Positions 8,609 through 16,884 of a DNA stretch of 43,884 nucleotides are shown piece by piece. The notes under the pieces were generated by a model. It saw only the letters and a program-made list of their open reading frames with translations, was not told the DNA's origin and ran no database searches. The DNA is from Vineibacter terrae (GTDB lineage Bacteria; Pseudomonadota; Alphaproteobacteria; Reyranellales; Reyranellaceae). The stretch is taken from assembly GCF_008039615.1 (NCBI RefSeq), contig NZ_VDUZ01000070.1, forward strand, positions 1 through 43,884, written 5' to 3'. A program made the translations under genes and the position numbers. Each line of letters opens with the position of its first letter. Positions within the stretch are counted from its first letter, which is position 1.

Positions 8609-9415
8609 CTATTCCGGCAATTCGCCCTCGGCGAAGTATTGGCCAGGCGTTTGTCCGACGGAACGCCGGAACGCTTCGATGAAGGCGCTGGGGCTGCTGT
8701 AGCCGACCTCGAGGGCAGCCGTCGTGACCGACTGCCTGCAACCGAGCAGCACCATGGCGGACATCAGCCGCAGCTGGCGCCGCCAGTGCGCAAAGGACAG
8801 GCCTGTCTCCTTGATGAAGCGGCGGGTCAACGTGCGGCTGCTGGCGCAGGCGATGTCGGCCCAGTCGTCCAGGGTTCGCGGATCGGACGGGTTCTCCTTC
8901 AATGCGATACAGATGCGCTGCAGCCTGACATCCTTCGGCATCGGCAGCATCACCGGCGTGGCCGGACATACCTCCATCTCGTCGAAGATCAGGTCGGCGA
9001 TCCGCTGCCGGTGTCCGTCGGACTTGTAGACCGACGGCGACTCGACGACGCGCAGGATCAGCTCGCGCAGCAGCGGCGTGACGCGCACCAGGCAGCAGCA
9101 ATCGGGAAGCGGCAGATTGATGCCGGGCTGCACCAGGATGTTGCGCAACGAGATCCCGGTCACTGGCGTGAACTTGTGCTCGACATGACGCGGGACCCAC
9201 AGGGCCCGCTGCGGTGGCACAACCCAGGAGGCGCCGCCGCTCTCGATGACCATGACGCCTTCGTTGGCGAACATGAGCTGCCCGCGCATATGCCGATGCG
9301 GCTCGACCACGGCGCCTGCGGGCACATCCATCGCCAGCCCGACGATGGGCTGCCGCGCCATGTTGGCTTCGATCTGCTCGATCTCCTTGGCGGAAAGGAC
9401 GGTTCTTTCCATCAT
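8609..9415 (-). CDS. AraC-family transcription regulator with cupin sensor domain
   Basis: This encodes a 268-residue regulator. Residues about 20-110 form a cupin-like ligand domain (HRHMRGQLMFANEGVMVI, WVVPPQRALWVPRHVEHKF). Residues about 165-265 are the paired helix-turn-helix DNA-binding domain, with TLDDWADIACASSRTLTRRF and the signature AALEVGYSSPSAFIEAFRRSVGQTPGQY. This layout matches the AraC group with an N-terminal cupin. GGAGG stands before the ATG at 9415. It lies 116 bases downstream of the binding-protein gene on the same strand and upstream of the two GST genes, so either could be its target. The inducer is unknown. Confidence 0.92.
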   Translation of the reverse strand: MMERTVLSAKEIEQIEANMARQPIVGLAMDVPAGAVVEPHRHMRGQLMFANEGVMVIESGGASWVVPPQRALWVPRHVEHKFTPVTGISLRNILVQPGINLPLPDCCCLVRVTPLLRELILRVVESPSVYKSDGHRQRIADLIFDEMEVCPATPVMLPMPKDVRLQRICIALKENPSDPRTLDDWADIACASSRTLTRRFIKETGLSFAHWRRQLRLMSAMVLLGCRQSVTTAALEVGYSSPSAFIEAFRRSVGQTPGQYFAEGELPE

Positions 9416-9531
9416 GACGCCCTCCCAGGCACCATGGGCGCGGCATCGGGCGTCAATGGTGAGATCCGCGAGCGTAGTGTGCGCAGCCGGCCTGATCGAG
9501 CGCTATCTGCGTCCGCCGGACGCCGTGCCCC

Positions 9532-10743
9532 TTATCCGCCGTGCGCTTCTCCGAAGGTCTGCCACGATTCGCCGTCAAACCGCATCAGGTAGAGCTGCTT
9601 CAGCGGCGCGTGGCTGTCGGGGCTGGTGTTCAAGGTGATGCCGGGCAGCAGCATGGGCAGCGCTACACCACGCAGGCTTTCCGCCTGCTTGCGCAGGTTG
9701 TCGGTCGTCAGATCGTCGCCGCTGCGCTTGAGGACCTCCATCAGCGTCTGCGCCGACAAATAGCCATAGACGCTGAAGATGTCCGCCTTGTCGCCGTTGG
9801 GATAGAACTTGTCCATCCATGACAGCCACTCCCTGTAGCCATCGTCGTCACGCCATCTGGGGTCGGTCGGATCCTTCTGGAACTGGGTCGAGATGATGCC
9901 CTTGGCGCCCACGAGACCAGCCGGGCGCAACACCGCGCCCACCGAGCTCGAGTAGTTGCTGAGAAACTGCAATGGGCGCCAGCCGAGATCATGGGCCTTG
10001 CGGATCGCCTGCGCAGCGAATTTCCCGCTCGCGGTATTGAAGAAGACATCCGCGCCGGACGCCTTCAGGTCGATCACCTGCGAGTCGACGGTCGCATCGG
10101 TGGTCGCGTAGCTGACCTCGCGGACAATCATATGCTGGGCCGCCGGACCCAGGCCCTCCCTCAGCCCTTTGAGGTTGTCCTTACCGACATCGTCGTCCTG
10201 GTAGAGGATGCCGATCCGGGCGTTGGGCCTCTCCTTCAGCAGGAAGCGCACATACGCCTTCATTTCCGCGTTGTAGTTGGGCTGCCAGCCGAATGTCCAC
10301 GGATAGGCGCGCGGATCGTCCCACTGCGTCGCGCCGCCGGTCGGAAAGAGATGCGGGATCTTCTTGGCATTCAGGTATTTCCGGATGACCGCATTGGTCG
10401 GTGTCCCGAACGTGCTGAAGATGGCGAGGACCTTGTCCTGCTCGACCAGCCGACGAGTCTGCTCCACGGTCTTCGGCGGGCTGTAGCCGTCGTCGAGCGA
10501 GATCAGCTCGATCTTGCGCCCGTTGATGCCGCCTTCGGCGTTCACCTTGGCGAAATAGGCGAGCTCCGCCTTGCCGATCACGCTGTATGACGACGCTGGC
10601 CCGCTATAGGGCATCGTCTGACCGATCCTGATCGCGGTATCGCTCGCGCCCGGGCTATAGCGCTTTTGCGCCACGGCCGGGAGGCTGATGGCCAGCAACG
10701 CAAGCAGCAGCGCAGGCCGCAACGGCGGTCGAAAGCCCATCAT
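9532..10743 (-). CDS. ABC transporter periplasmic binding protein (LivK type)
   Basis: This encodes a 403-residue type I periplasmic binding protein of the branched-chain amino acid (HAAT) family. A Sec signal (RPALLLALLAISLPAVAQ) is followed by TAIRIGQTMPYSGPASSY, the usual ligand-binding start, then FSTFGTPTNAVIRKYLNAKK, IGILYQDDDVGKDNLKGL and SVYGYLSAQTLMEVLKRSG. GGGAGG is placed ideally before the ATG at 10743. No permease or ATPase gene sits beside it, so it is an orphan that may work with a Liv-type system elsewhere. It is divergent from an acyl-CoA ligase gene, which hints that its ligand is an aromatic or aliphatic acid rather than an amino acid; that is inference. Confidence 0.9.
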   Translation of the reverse strand: MMGFRPPLRPALLLALLAISLPAVAQKRYSPGASDTAIRIGQTMPYSGPASSYSVIGKAELAYFAKVNAEGGINGRKIELISLDDGYSPPKTVEQTRRLVEQDKVLAIFSTFGTPTNAVIRKYLNAKKIPHLFPTGGATQWDDPRAYPWTFGWQPNYNAEMKAYVRFLLKERPNARIGILYQDDDVGKDNLKGLREGLGPAAQHMIVREVSYATTDATVDSQVIDLKASGADVFFNTASGKFAAQAIRKAHDLGWRPLQFLSNYSSSVGAVLRPAGLVGAKGIISTQFQKDPTDPRWRDDDGYREWLSWMDKFYPNGDKADIFSVYGYLSAQTLMEVLKRSGDDLTTDNLRKQAESLRGVALPMLLPGITLNTSPDSHAPLKQLYLMRFDGESWQTFGEAHGG

Positions 10744-11002
10744 GGAACGCCTCCCGCGTGGCACATGGCGCACCTCTGGTCGCGCACGACAGCCACGGTT
10801 GATTGGTCCGGATCATAGATCGAGGCGCCGCCCCACCGCTCTTGCTCACAAGCCAACCCATATCGGGAAACGGACAAGGGCTCTGAAGCTGCCCAGCCTT
10901 GGGCGGATGTCCTGCCCCAGATACCGATTGGCGGGCAGCCGGGAGAGGCAACGCAGCCCGCCTCTCTATCATCGGCACAACGACCACAACGCCGGTGCCG
11001 TC

Positions 11003-12571
11003 ATGACGAACGCGACTGTTCACCTCCCGACCACATACGCCGACATGATGGTCACGGCGCTCGACCGCTTCCCCGACCGCATCGCCCTCGTCGAGGGACC
11101 GCAATCCATCACCTATCGCGAGCTCAAGGCGCAGGTCAGCCGGATATCACAGGCCTTGAAGGACGAGGGGCTTCGCCGTGGCGACGGGCTTGCCCAATTG
11201 TCGAACAACAGCATCGCCGCGGTCGCAACCCAGCTCGCGGCATATCTGCTCGGCCTGCGATACACCCCGCTTCATCCGCTGGGATCGCCCGACGACCACG
11301 CCTACATCCTGCAGGACGCCGATATCGCCGCCTTCGTGTTCGACCCGGCCGCCTTCGAGCACCATGCCGAGAGGCTGCTCAACCAAGACTTCCGCCCGAA
11401 GCATGTCCTGGCTCACGGCCCAAGCACCGGGGCCTTGGATCTCGCCGCCGCAGCCCGACGACAGCAGCCTGCGGATCTTGTCCCGCTGGCCGAGCCGCAG
11501 GACGTGGTCGCCCTGCTCTATACCGGCGGCACGAGCGGTCGGTCGAAGGGAGTCACCCTGTCGAACCGCGCCATGGTCATGAACGTCTTCCTGACCCTGA
11601 CCGAATGGGAGTGGCCGACGGCGATACGGTTTCTCTGCAGCACGCCGATCACGCATGCGAGCGGATGCATGCTGGTGCCGATCTTCCTGCGGGGCGGGAC
11701 CGTCGTGCTGCAGGCCGGCTTCAACGCCGGTGATTTCCTGGCTTCGATCGAGCAGCACCGGATCACTGCGACATTTCTTGTGCCGACGATGATCTACGCG
11801 CTGCTGGCGCAGCAGAAGCTACGGGCACGCGACGTGTCGAGCCTGGAAACGGTGATCTACGGTGGCGCCCCCATCTCGCCGGCGCGGCTGGCGGAAGCCG
11901 TCGAGAGGTTCGGCCCCGTCTTCCAGCAGATCTACTCCCAGTCGGAGGCCCCAAACTGCGCCACGGTGTTGCGCAGGCACGAGCACGACCTTGCCCAGCC
12001 CCACCGCCTCGCCTCCTGCGGCCGGCCAATCGCCGGCATCGCGGTTGCCATCCTCGATGAGCAAGGCACGCCGGTTTCTCGGGGGCAAGTCGGCGAGATC
12101 TGCTTTCGCGGCCCGTCCCTCATGGAGGGATACTGGCGCAAGCCGCAAGAGACCGCCGAGGCTTTCGGCAGCGGCTGGCTGCACACCGGTGATCTGGCCT
12201 ACCAGGATGACGCGGGCTACATCTACATCGTCGACCGCCGCAAGGACATGATCGTGACCGGCGGCTTCAACGTCTATCCCAGGGAAGTCGAGGACGTTCT
12301 GACGGCGCACCCCGCGGTCGCGCTCGCGGCCGTGATCGGCGTGCCGGACGGCAAGTGGGGCGAAGCGGTCAAGGCGGTCGTCGTCAGGCGCCAGGGCGCG
12401 CGCGTCAGCGATGCCGAACTCATCGCCTTCGTCAAAGAAAAGAAGGGGTCGGTGTCGGCGCCGAAGTCGGTCGACTTCATCGAGCAGCTGCCGACGACCT
12501 CCCTGGGCAAGCCCGACAAGAAGGCGATCCGCGCCAGGTATTGGAGCGACCAGCAGCGGCAGGTCCACTGA
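11003..12571 (+). CDS. Acyl-CoA ligase (AMP-forming)
   Basis: This encodes a 522-residue member of the adenylate-forming family, which activates a carboxylic acid to its CoA thioester through an acyl-AMP. The phosphate-binding loop is LLYTGGTSGRSKGVTLSN. Core motifs GWLHTGDLAYQDDAGYIYIV and DRRKDMIVTGGFNVYPREVE (A7-A8 hinge) are intact. The C-terminal lysine is in TTSLGKPDKKAIR. The substrate is not predictable; relatives act on fatty, cyclohexane or aromatic acids. The ATG at 11003 fits the family N terminus (TYADMMVTALDRFPDRIAL), although the upstream Shine-Dalgarno is weak. A 259-base gap separates it from the divergent binding-protein gene. Confidence 0.92.
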   Translation: MTNATVHLPTTYADMMVTALDRFPDRIALVEGPQSITYRELKAQVSRISQALKDEGLRRGDGLAQLSNNSIAAVATQLAAYLLGLRYTPLHPLGSPDDHAYILQDADIAAFVFDPAAFEHHAERLLNQDFRPKHVLAHGPSTGALDLAAAARRQQPADLVPLAEPQDVVALLYTGGTSGRSKGVTLSNRAMVMNVFLTLTEWEWPTAIRFLCSTPITHASGCMLVPIFLRGGTVVLQAGFNAGDFLASIEQHRITATFLVPTMIYALLAQQKLRARDVSSLETVIYGGAPISPARLAEAVERFGPVFQQIYSQSEAPNCATVLRRHEHDLAQPHRLASCGRPIAGIAVAILDEQGTPVSRGQVGEICFRGPSLMEGYWRKPQETAEAFGSGWLHTGDLAYQDDAGYIYIVDRRKDMIVTGGFNVYPREVEDVLTAHPAVALAAVIGVPDGKWGEAVKAVVVRRQGARVSDAELIAFVKEKKGSVSAPKSVDFIEQLPTTSLGKPDKKAIRARYWSDQQRQVH

Positions 12572-12598
12572 TGCCTGCCGCGAGCCGGCACGCTCGCC

Positions 12599-12633
12599 GC
12601 GGCCGAGCCCACCGCAGCTGCGGTGGGGGCCGC
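12599..12633. terminator. Large hairpin between convergent genes
   Basis: A perfect 20-base palindrome (12608-12627, CCCACCGCAG and its complement) is enclosed by GCGGCC (12599-12604) and GGCCGC (12628-12633). It lies between the stops of the acyl-CoA ligase and wrbA, which converge. The stem is very stable but has no T-run, so it may act as a bidirectional barrier or terminator. Confidence 0.5.
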
Positions 12634-12660
12634 AACGAGCCGGTCGGTCTTGGCCCGGGA

Positions 12661-13260
12661 TCAGCCGAACAGCCGCTGCGCCGTCTTGGCGATGAGCTCG
12701 CCCTGGTGCCGCGCGCCGGCCAGCTCGTTTTCGCTCGGCTGGCGCGAGCCGTCGCCCCCGGCGATGGTGGTGGCGCCGTAGGGGCTGCCGCCGGTGACCT
12801 CGTCCAGCCTCATCTGGCCCTGGAAGCTGTAGGGCAGGCCGACCACCACCATGCCGAAATGCAGCAGGTTGGTGATCAGGGAGAACAGCGTCGTCTCCTG
12901 GCCGCCATGCTGAGTGGCGCTCGAGGTGAAGGCGCCGCCCACCTTGCCGTTGAGCGCGCCGCGCGCCCACAGGCCGCCGGCCTGGTCAAGGAAGCTTGCC
13001 ATCTGGGAGGAGACGCGGCCGAAGCGGGTCCCGGTGCCGATGATGATCGCGTCGTAATTGGCGAGATCCTCGACCTTCGCGACCGGGGCGGCCTGATCGA
13101 GCTTGAAATGCGCGGCCTTGGCGACCTCCAGCGGCGCCGTTTCCGGCACGCGCTTGATGTCCACCGTCGCGCCGGCCTGGCGGGCGCCGTCGGCAACGGC
13201 CTGCGCCATCGTCTCGATGTGGCCGTAGCTGGAGTAATAAAGAACAAGAACCTTGGGCAC
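12661..13260 (-). CDS. wrbA: NAD(P)H:quinone oxidoreductase WrbA
   Basis: This encodes a 199-residue flavodoxin-like NAD(P)H:quinone oxidoreductase, the same size as E. coli WrbA. The FMN phosphate loop is [15 protein letters not shown]. Further WrbA motifs are [34 protein letters not shown] and [11 protein letters not shown]. It reduces quinones by two electrons and protects against redox cycling in the cytoplasm. The GTG at 13260 is chosen because AGGAGAGG stands just upstream and the protein then begins PKVLVLYYS like its relatives; another GTG at 13284 is unlikely. It is divergent from the LysR gene at 13365, which probably controls it. Confidence 0.95.
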   Translation of the reverse strand: MPKVLVLYYSSYGHIETMAQAVADGARQAGATVDIKRVPETAPLEVAKAAHFKLDQAAPVAKVEDLANYDAIIIGTGTRFGRVSSQMASFLDQAGGLWARGALNGKVGGAFTSSATQHGGQETTLFSLITNLLHFGMVVVGLPYSFQGQMRLDEVTGGSPYGATTIAGGDGSRQPSENELAGARHQGELIAKTAQRLFG

Positions 13261-13326
13261 GGTGCCTCTCCTGGTTTGCTGCACCCCAATCTGGGGGGCA
13301 TGCCAGGAATAAAAAGCCGAATAATT

Positions 13327-13343
13327 TTGATGAGAACGTTCAA
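13327..13343. promoter_or_regulatory. Candidate LysR operator between wrbA and its divergent regulator
   Basis: TTGA (13327-13330) and TCAA (13340-13343) form an inverted repeat around nine bases that include the palindrome GAACGTTC (13334-13341). It lies in the 104-base gap shared by wrbA and the LysR gene. The size and symmetry fit the T-N11-A type of LysR box. Short arms keep confidence low. Confidence 0.35.
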
Positions 13344-13364
13344 GATTTTCGGCATGTTGACCTT

Positions 13365-14255
13365 ATGCAAGGTCCCGGCACACCGACTCTCGACCAGATC
13401 CAGGTCTTCCTCGCCGTGGTGGAGGCCGGCAGCTTCGCCGGTGCTGCCCGGCGGCTGGGGCGCGCCACGTCGGTGGTGAGCTACGCCATCGGCAATCTCG
13501 AGGCCCAGCTCGGGCTGGCGCTGTTCGACCGGCGAACCACCAGGAAGCCGCAGCTCACCGAAGCCGGCAGGGCGATCCTGGCCGATGCACGCACGGTGTC
13601 GCTGGGACTGGATGGCCTGCGGGCCAAGGCGCGCGGCCTGCTGTCGGGGCTGGAGGCGGAAGTGGCGTTGGCCGTCGATGTCATGCTGCCCACCGAGCGG
13701 CTGGTCGCGGCGCTGGAGGCGTTCCAGGCCGAATTCCCCACCGTGTCGCTGCGCCTGCAGGTCGAGGCCCTGGGCGCGGTGACGCAGCTTGTGCTCGACG
13801 GCACCGCGAGCGTCGGCGTGAGCGGGCCGCTGCCGCACAGGCTCGACGAGCTGTCGCGGCGCCGCATCGGCAGCGTCGAGCTGATTCCGGTCGCCGCGCC
13901 GCGGCACCGACTCGCCCATGCCGAGGGCCACCTGATCAGCGTGCTGGCACGCAACGAGCTGCAGCTCGTGCTCACGGACCGCTCGGCCCTGACGGCCGGC
14001 CAGGACATGGCCGTGCTCAGCGTGCGCACATGGCGGCTGGCGGATCTCGGCGCCAAGCACGCCCTGATCCTGGCCGGGCTGGGCTGGGGCAACATGCCCG
14101 AGCCGATGGTGCGCGCCGACATCGCCGCCGGCCGTCTGGTGCAGCTCACCCTGTGCGAGTGGGGCAGCAACACCTATCCCCTCGAGGCCGTCCACCGCAT
14201 CGATCGGCCGCCCGGCCCGGCGGCCCGCTGGCTCATCGAGCGGCTGGCGGATTGA
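13365..14255 (+). CDS. LysR-family transcription regulator
   Basis: This encodes a 296-residue LysR regulator. The N-terminal winged helix is typical (LDQIQVFLAVVEAGSFAGAARRLGRATSVVSYAIGNLE, given here by positions about 9-46), followed by LFDRRTTRKPQLTEAGRAIL. The rest is the periplasmic-binding-like effector domain, starting about residue 95 with EVALAVDVMLP. It is divergent from wrbA, the usual arrangement for a LysR protein and its target, so a redox or quinone-responsive role is a fair inference. Its last 23 bases overlap the 3' end of the convergent ArsC-like gene. Confidence 0.93.
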   Translation: MQGPGTPTLDQIQVFLAVVEAGSFAGAARRLGRATSVVSYAIGNLEAQLGLALFDRRTTRKPQLTEAGRAILADARTVSLGLDGLRAKARGLLSGLEAEVALAVDVMLPTERLVAALEAFQAEFPTVSLRLQVEALGAVTQLVLDGTASVGVSGPLPHRLDELSRRRIGSVELIPVAAPRHRLAHAEGHLISVLARNELQLVLTDRSALTAGQDMAVLSVRTWRLADLGAKHALILAGLGWGNMPEPMVRADIAAGRLVQLTLCEWGSNTYPLEAVHRIDRPPGPAARWLIERLAD

Positions 14256-14610
14256 CCAGCATTTTCTCGTAGTCCGCCGGCTTGAAGCCCACCAGCAGCT
14301 TGCCGGCGACGTCGAGCACCGGCCGCTTGATCATCGACGGCTGGTCGAGCATCAGCGCGATGGCCTTCCTGTCGTTTAGTCCGTCCTTGTCGGCGTCCGG
14401 CAGCTTGCGGAAGGTCGTGCCGGCGCGGTTGAGCAATGTTTCCCAGCCGACGTCGCGCGCCCAGGCCTCGAGCCGGCTGCGGTCGATGCCATCCGTCTTG
14501 TAGTCATGGAACACGTAGGGGATGCGGCGGCCGTCGAGCCAGGCGCGCGCCTTCTTCATCGTGTCGCAGTTCTTGATGCCGTAGATCGTCACGCCTCTTG
14601 CCGTCGCCAT
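14233..14610 (-). CDS. ArsC/Spx-family protein (YffB-like)
   Basis: This encodes a 125-residue thioredoxin-fold protein of the ArsC/Spx family. It opens VTIYGIKNCDTMKKARAWLD, with a single cysteine in the NCDTMKK loop, and carries RKLPDADKDGLNDRKAIALM and MIKRPVLDVAGKLLVGF, typical of the YffB branch, which has no proven arsenate reductase activity. GAGGAG lies eight bases before the ATG at 14610; a GTG at 14619 is the alternative. It starts 12 bases after the stop of the frameshifted LysR gene, so the two may be cotranscribed, and it overlaps the convergent LysR gene on the other strand by 23 bases. Confidence 0.9.
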   Translation of the reverse strand: MATARGVTIYGIKNCDTMKKARAWLDGRRIPYVFHDYKTDGIDRSRLEAWARDVGWETLLNRAGTTFRKLPDADKDGLNDRKAIALMLDQPSMIKRPVLDVAGKLLVGFKPADYEKMLVNPPAAR

Positions 14611-14622
14611 GAAAAGCACTCC

Positions 14623-15523
14623 TCACGTGTTGCGCGCGTCGGACAACGCGGCGCCGAGCATCCAGGCGCGGAACGCGGCCACTTTCGGGCGCTCGCGATG
14701 GGCGTCGGGATAGACGAGATAGTAGGCGAACGTCTCCAGCAGCGTGATGTCCGCGAGCTTCACGAGACGCCCGTCGGCGATGTCGCGTGCCACCAGCGCC
14801 GCCGGCAGCAATCCGGCGCCCTGCCCCGCCAGCACCGCCTGAAGCAGCAGGCCCGAATCGTCGAACGAGGGTCCGCGCGGCGCGCCGATGTCATCGATCC
14901 CTTGCGCCTGGAACCACAGATGCCAGCCCTTGCGCTCGCCGTCATGGATCTGCGGCCAGCGCGTCAGCGCCGCCGGGGCCGTCGGCAGCCCCAGCCTTGC
15001 CACCAGCGAGGGCGCCGCGACGGGCACGATCTCGACCGCCACGACGCGATCGCTGCGCAGGCCGGGGTAGCGGCCAAGGCCGTGGCGGACGGCCACGTCG
15101 ACGCCATCACGCGAGAAATCGACCAGCGCATTTGCTGGTCACCACCTGAAGGTCGATGTCGGGGTGCGCTTCATGGAATTGCTCCAGGCGGGGCACCAGC
15201 CACGCCGTCGCGAAGAACGGCGTGACGCTCACGGTCAGGGTGCCGCCGTTGGCCGGCACCGCGATGCGCCGGGACGCGTCGGCGATCTGTCGGAACGCGT
15301 TGCGGATCGGCGGCAGATAGCCCTGCCCGGCATCGGTCAGGAAGATGCCGCGGTTCACGCGCTCGAACAGCTTCACCCCCAGATGCAGCTCGAGCGCCTT
15401 CACGAGCTGGCTGACGGCGCCCGGCGTCACGCACAGCTCCTGGGCGGCGTTCTTGACGGAGAGATGCCGCGCCGTGGCCTCGAAGGCGCGCAGCGCGTTC
15501 AGCGGCGGCAACCGGTCAGCCAT
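14623..15523 (-). pseudogene. GcvA-like LysR regulator interrupted by a one-base frameshift
   Basis: The two halves of a LysR protein lie in different frames. From the ATG at 15523 the first frame gives the winged helix (LPPLNALRAFEATARHLSVK, TPGAVSQLVKALELHLGVKLF) and runs to DIDLQVVTS, then reads KCAGRFLA and stops. The second frame continues as LVDFSRDGVDVAVRHGLGRY to the normal C terminus. Dropping one A from the AAA run (TTT at 15131-15133 on the plus strand) gives TSNALVDFSRDG, the expected GcvA-type sequence, and one 299-residue protein. Either the gene is recently inactivated or the base is an assembly error; the lack of other damage fits both. It is divergent from the MFS transporter gene, its likely target. 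Confidence 0.9.
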
Positions 15524-15526
15524 TTA

Positions 15527-15539
15527 GATTTCCTAAATC
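15527..15539. promoter_or_regulatory. Candidate LysR box between the frameshifted regulator and the MFS gene
   Basis: GATTT and AAATC form a perfect inverted repeat around three bases, four bases upstream of the LysR start codon and overlapping its AGGA ribosome binding site. The location in the divergent gap, about 90 bases from the MFS start, suits an autoregulatory LysR site. The arms are only five bases. Confidence 0.4.
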
Positions 15540-15630
15540 GAAGAGCGCAGAACATCTGGTTTGTCGGTACCTGAAGCGCTGCCCATGTTCGCGCGAGATT
15601 AGCTGGTCTCTGCCACACGAGGAACAGCCC

Positions 15631-16884
15631 TTGCCCTATCCCGGTCCGTTCCGCGGCTGGCGCGTGGTCGCCGGCGCGTTCGCCGTCACCTTCGTGGGCT
15701 TCGGCAGCGCCTATACGTTCAGCGCCTTCGTCGAGGCCCTGCAGCACGACTTCGCCGCCTCGCGCGGCTCCGTCGCGCTGGTCTTCTCGCTCGCCGGCTT
15801 CCTCTACTTCGGCCTCGGGATCGTGAGCGGGCCGCTGGCCGACCGCTGGGGCTCGCGGCGCCTCGCCGTGATCGGGATGCTCCTGACGGGCGCCGGGCTG
15901 GCCGCCGCCAGCGCCGCGCAGAGCCTGGCGCAAGTCTACCTGGCATACGGACTGGGCGTCGGCCTGGGCGTCGGCTGCGCCTACGTCCCGGCCGTGGGTG
16001 CCGTGCAGCGATGGTTCGCGCGCCGCCGCGGGCTGGCGTCGGGCCTCGCCGTCAGCGGCATCGGCGTCGGGACGCTCGCGATGCCGCCGCTCGCGTCGGC
16101 CCTCATCAACGCCTTGGGATGGCGCGACGCCTATCTCGCGCTCGGCGTGCTGGCCGCCGTGGCCGGAGCCGGCATGGCCCTGCTGATCGAGAACGATCCG
16201 CGCGCGCAGGGCCTGGGCCCGGACGGCGATCCCCTCGACCTGCAGGCACCATCGGCCACCCCGCCCGGCGCGACGGTGCGCCAAGCGGTGCGGACCCGGG
16301 CATTCGCCGGCCTCTATGCCGCCTGCCTGATCGGCTCGTTCGGGGCCTTCATCCCGTTCGTCCACCTCGTGCCCTATGCGCTGGATCACGGCGTCGCCCC
16401 CGCGTCGGCCGTCCTGCTGCTGGGCGCCATCGGCGTCGGCAGCACGGCCGGGCGCTTCTTCCTGGGTGGCATGGCCGACCGGATGGGACGCGACGGCGCG
16501 CTGCTGGCGATGTTCCTGGGCATGGCGCTGGCGCTCGCCATCTGGGCGGTCGCGGCCGGGCCGTGGTCGCTGGCCGCCTTCGCGCTGCTGTACGGCGTGT
16601 TCTACGGCGGCTGGGTCGCGGTGCTGCCGGCAGTGGTCATGGACCGCTTCGGCGGACGCCATGTCAGCGGCATCATCGGCGTCCTCTACACCAGCGTCGC
16701 CTTCGGCACCCTGATCGGCCCCAGCGCCGCGGGCTTCGCCTTCGACCTCAGCCACAGCTACACGCTGCCGATCCTGGCCAGCATCATCGCCAACCTCGCC
16801 GCCGCCGCCATCCTCGCCGCCCCGGTATCGCGTGGCGGCGTCGAGGGGCTAAGATCGGCCGCACGCCAAGGGGAGCCGTCATGA
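15631..16884 (+). CDS. MFS transporter
   Basis: This encodes a 417-residue inner-membrane transporter with about twelve hydrophobic segments. The loop after segment 2 is GPLADRWGSRRLAVIG, the MFS signature, and an equivalent loop in the second half reads GGMADRMGRDGALL. The overall pattern resembles the oxalate/formate-antiporter-like and monocarboxylate group, so a small organic anion is a reasonable substrate guess. The start is TTG at 15631, supported by GAGGAA six or seven bases upstream and by family homology beginning PYPGPFRGWRVV. Its stop overlaps the ATG of the amidase gene (ATGA), so uptake and hydrolysis of one compound may be coupled. The divergent LysR gene is the likely regulator. 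Confidence 0.9.
   Translation: MPYPGPFRGWRVVAGAFAVTFVGFGSAYTFSAFVEALQHDFAASRGSVALVFSLAGFLYFGLGIVSGPLADRWGSRRLAVIGMLLTGAGLAAASAAQSLAQVYLAYGLGVGLGVGCAYVPAVGAVQRWFARRRGLASGLAVSGIGVGTLAMPPLASALINALGWRDAYLALGVLAAVAGAGMALLIENDPRAQGLGPDGDPLDLQAPSATPPGATVRQAVRTRAFAGLYAACLIGSFGAFIPFVHLVPYALDHGVAPASAVLLLGAIGVGSTAGRFFLGGMADRMGRDGALLAMFLGMALALAIWAVAAGPWSLAAFALLYGVFYGGWVAVLPAVVMDRFGGRHVSGIIGVLYTSVAFGTLIGPSAAGFAFDLSHSYTLPILASIIANLAAAAILAAPVSRGGVEGLRSAARQGEPS

Noticed and set aside
15499-16755. Long open frame of 418 codons on the minus strand
   Set aside because: It is antisense to the MFS gene, has a highly repetitive Gly/Arg/Gln composition typical of shadow frames in high-GC DNA, and shows no family motif.
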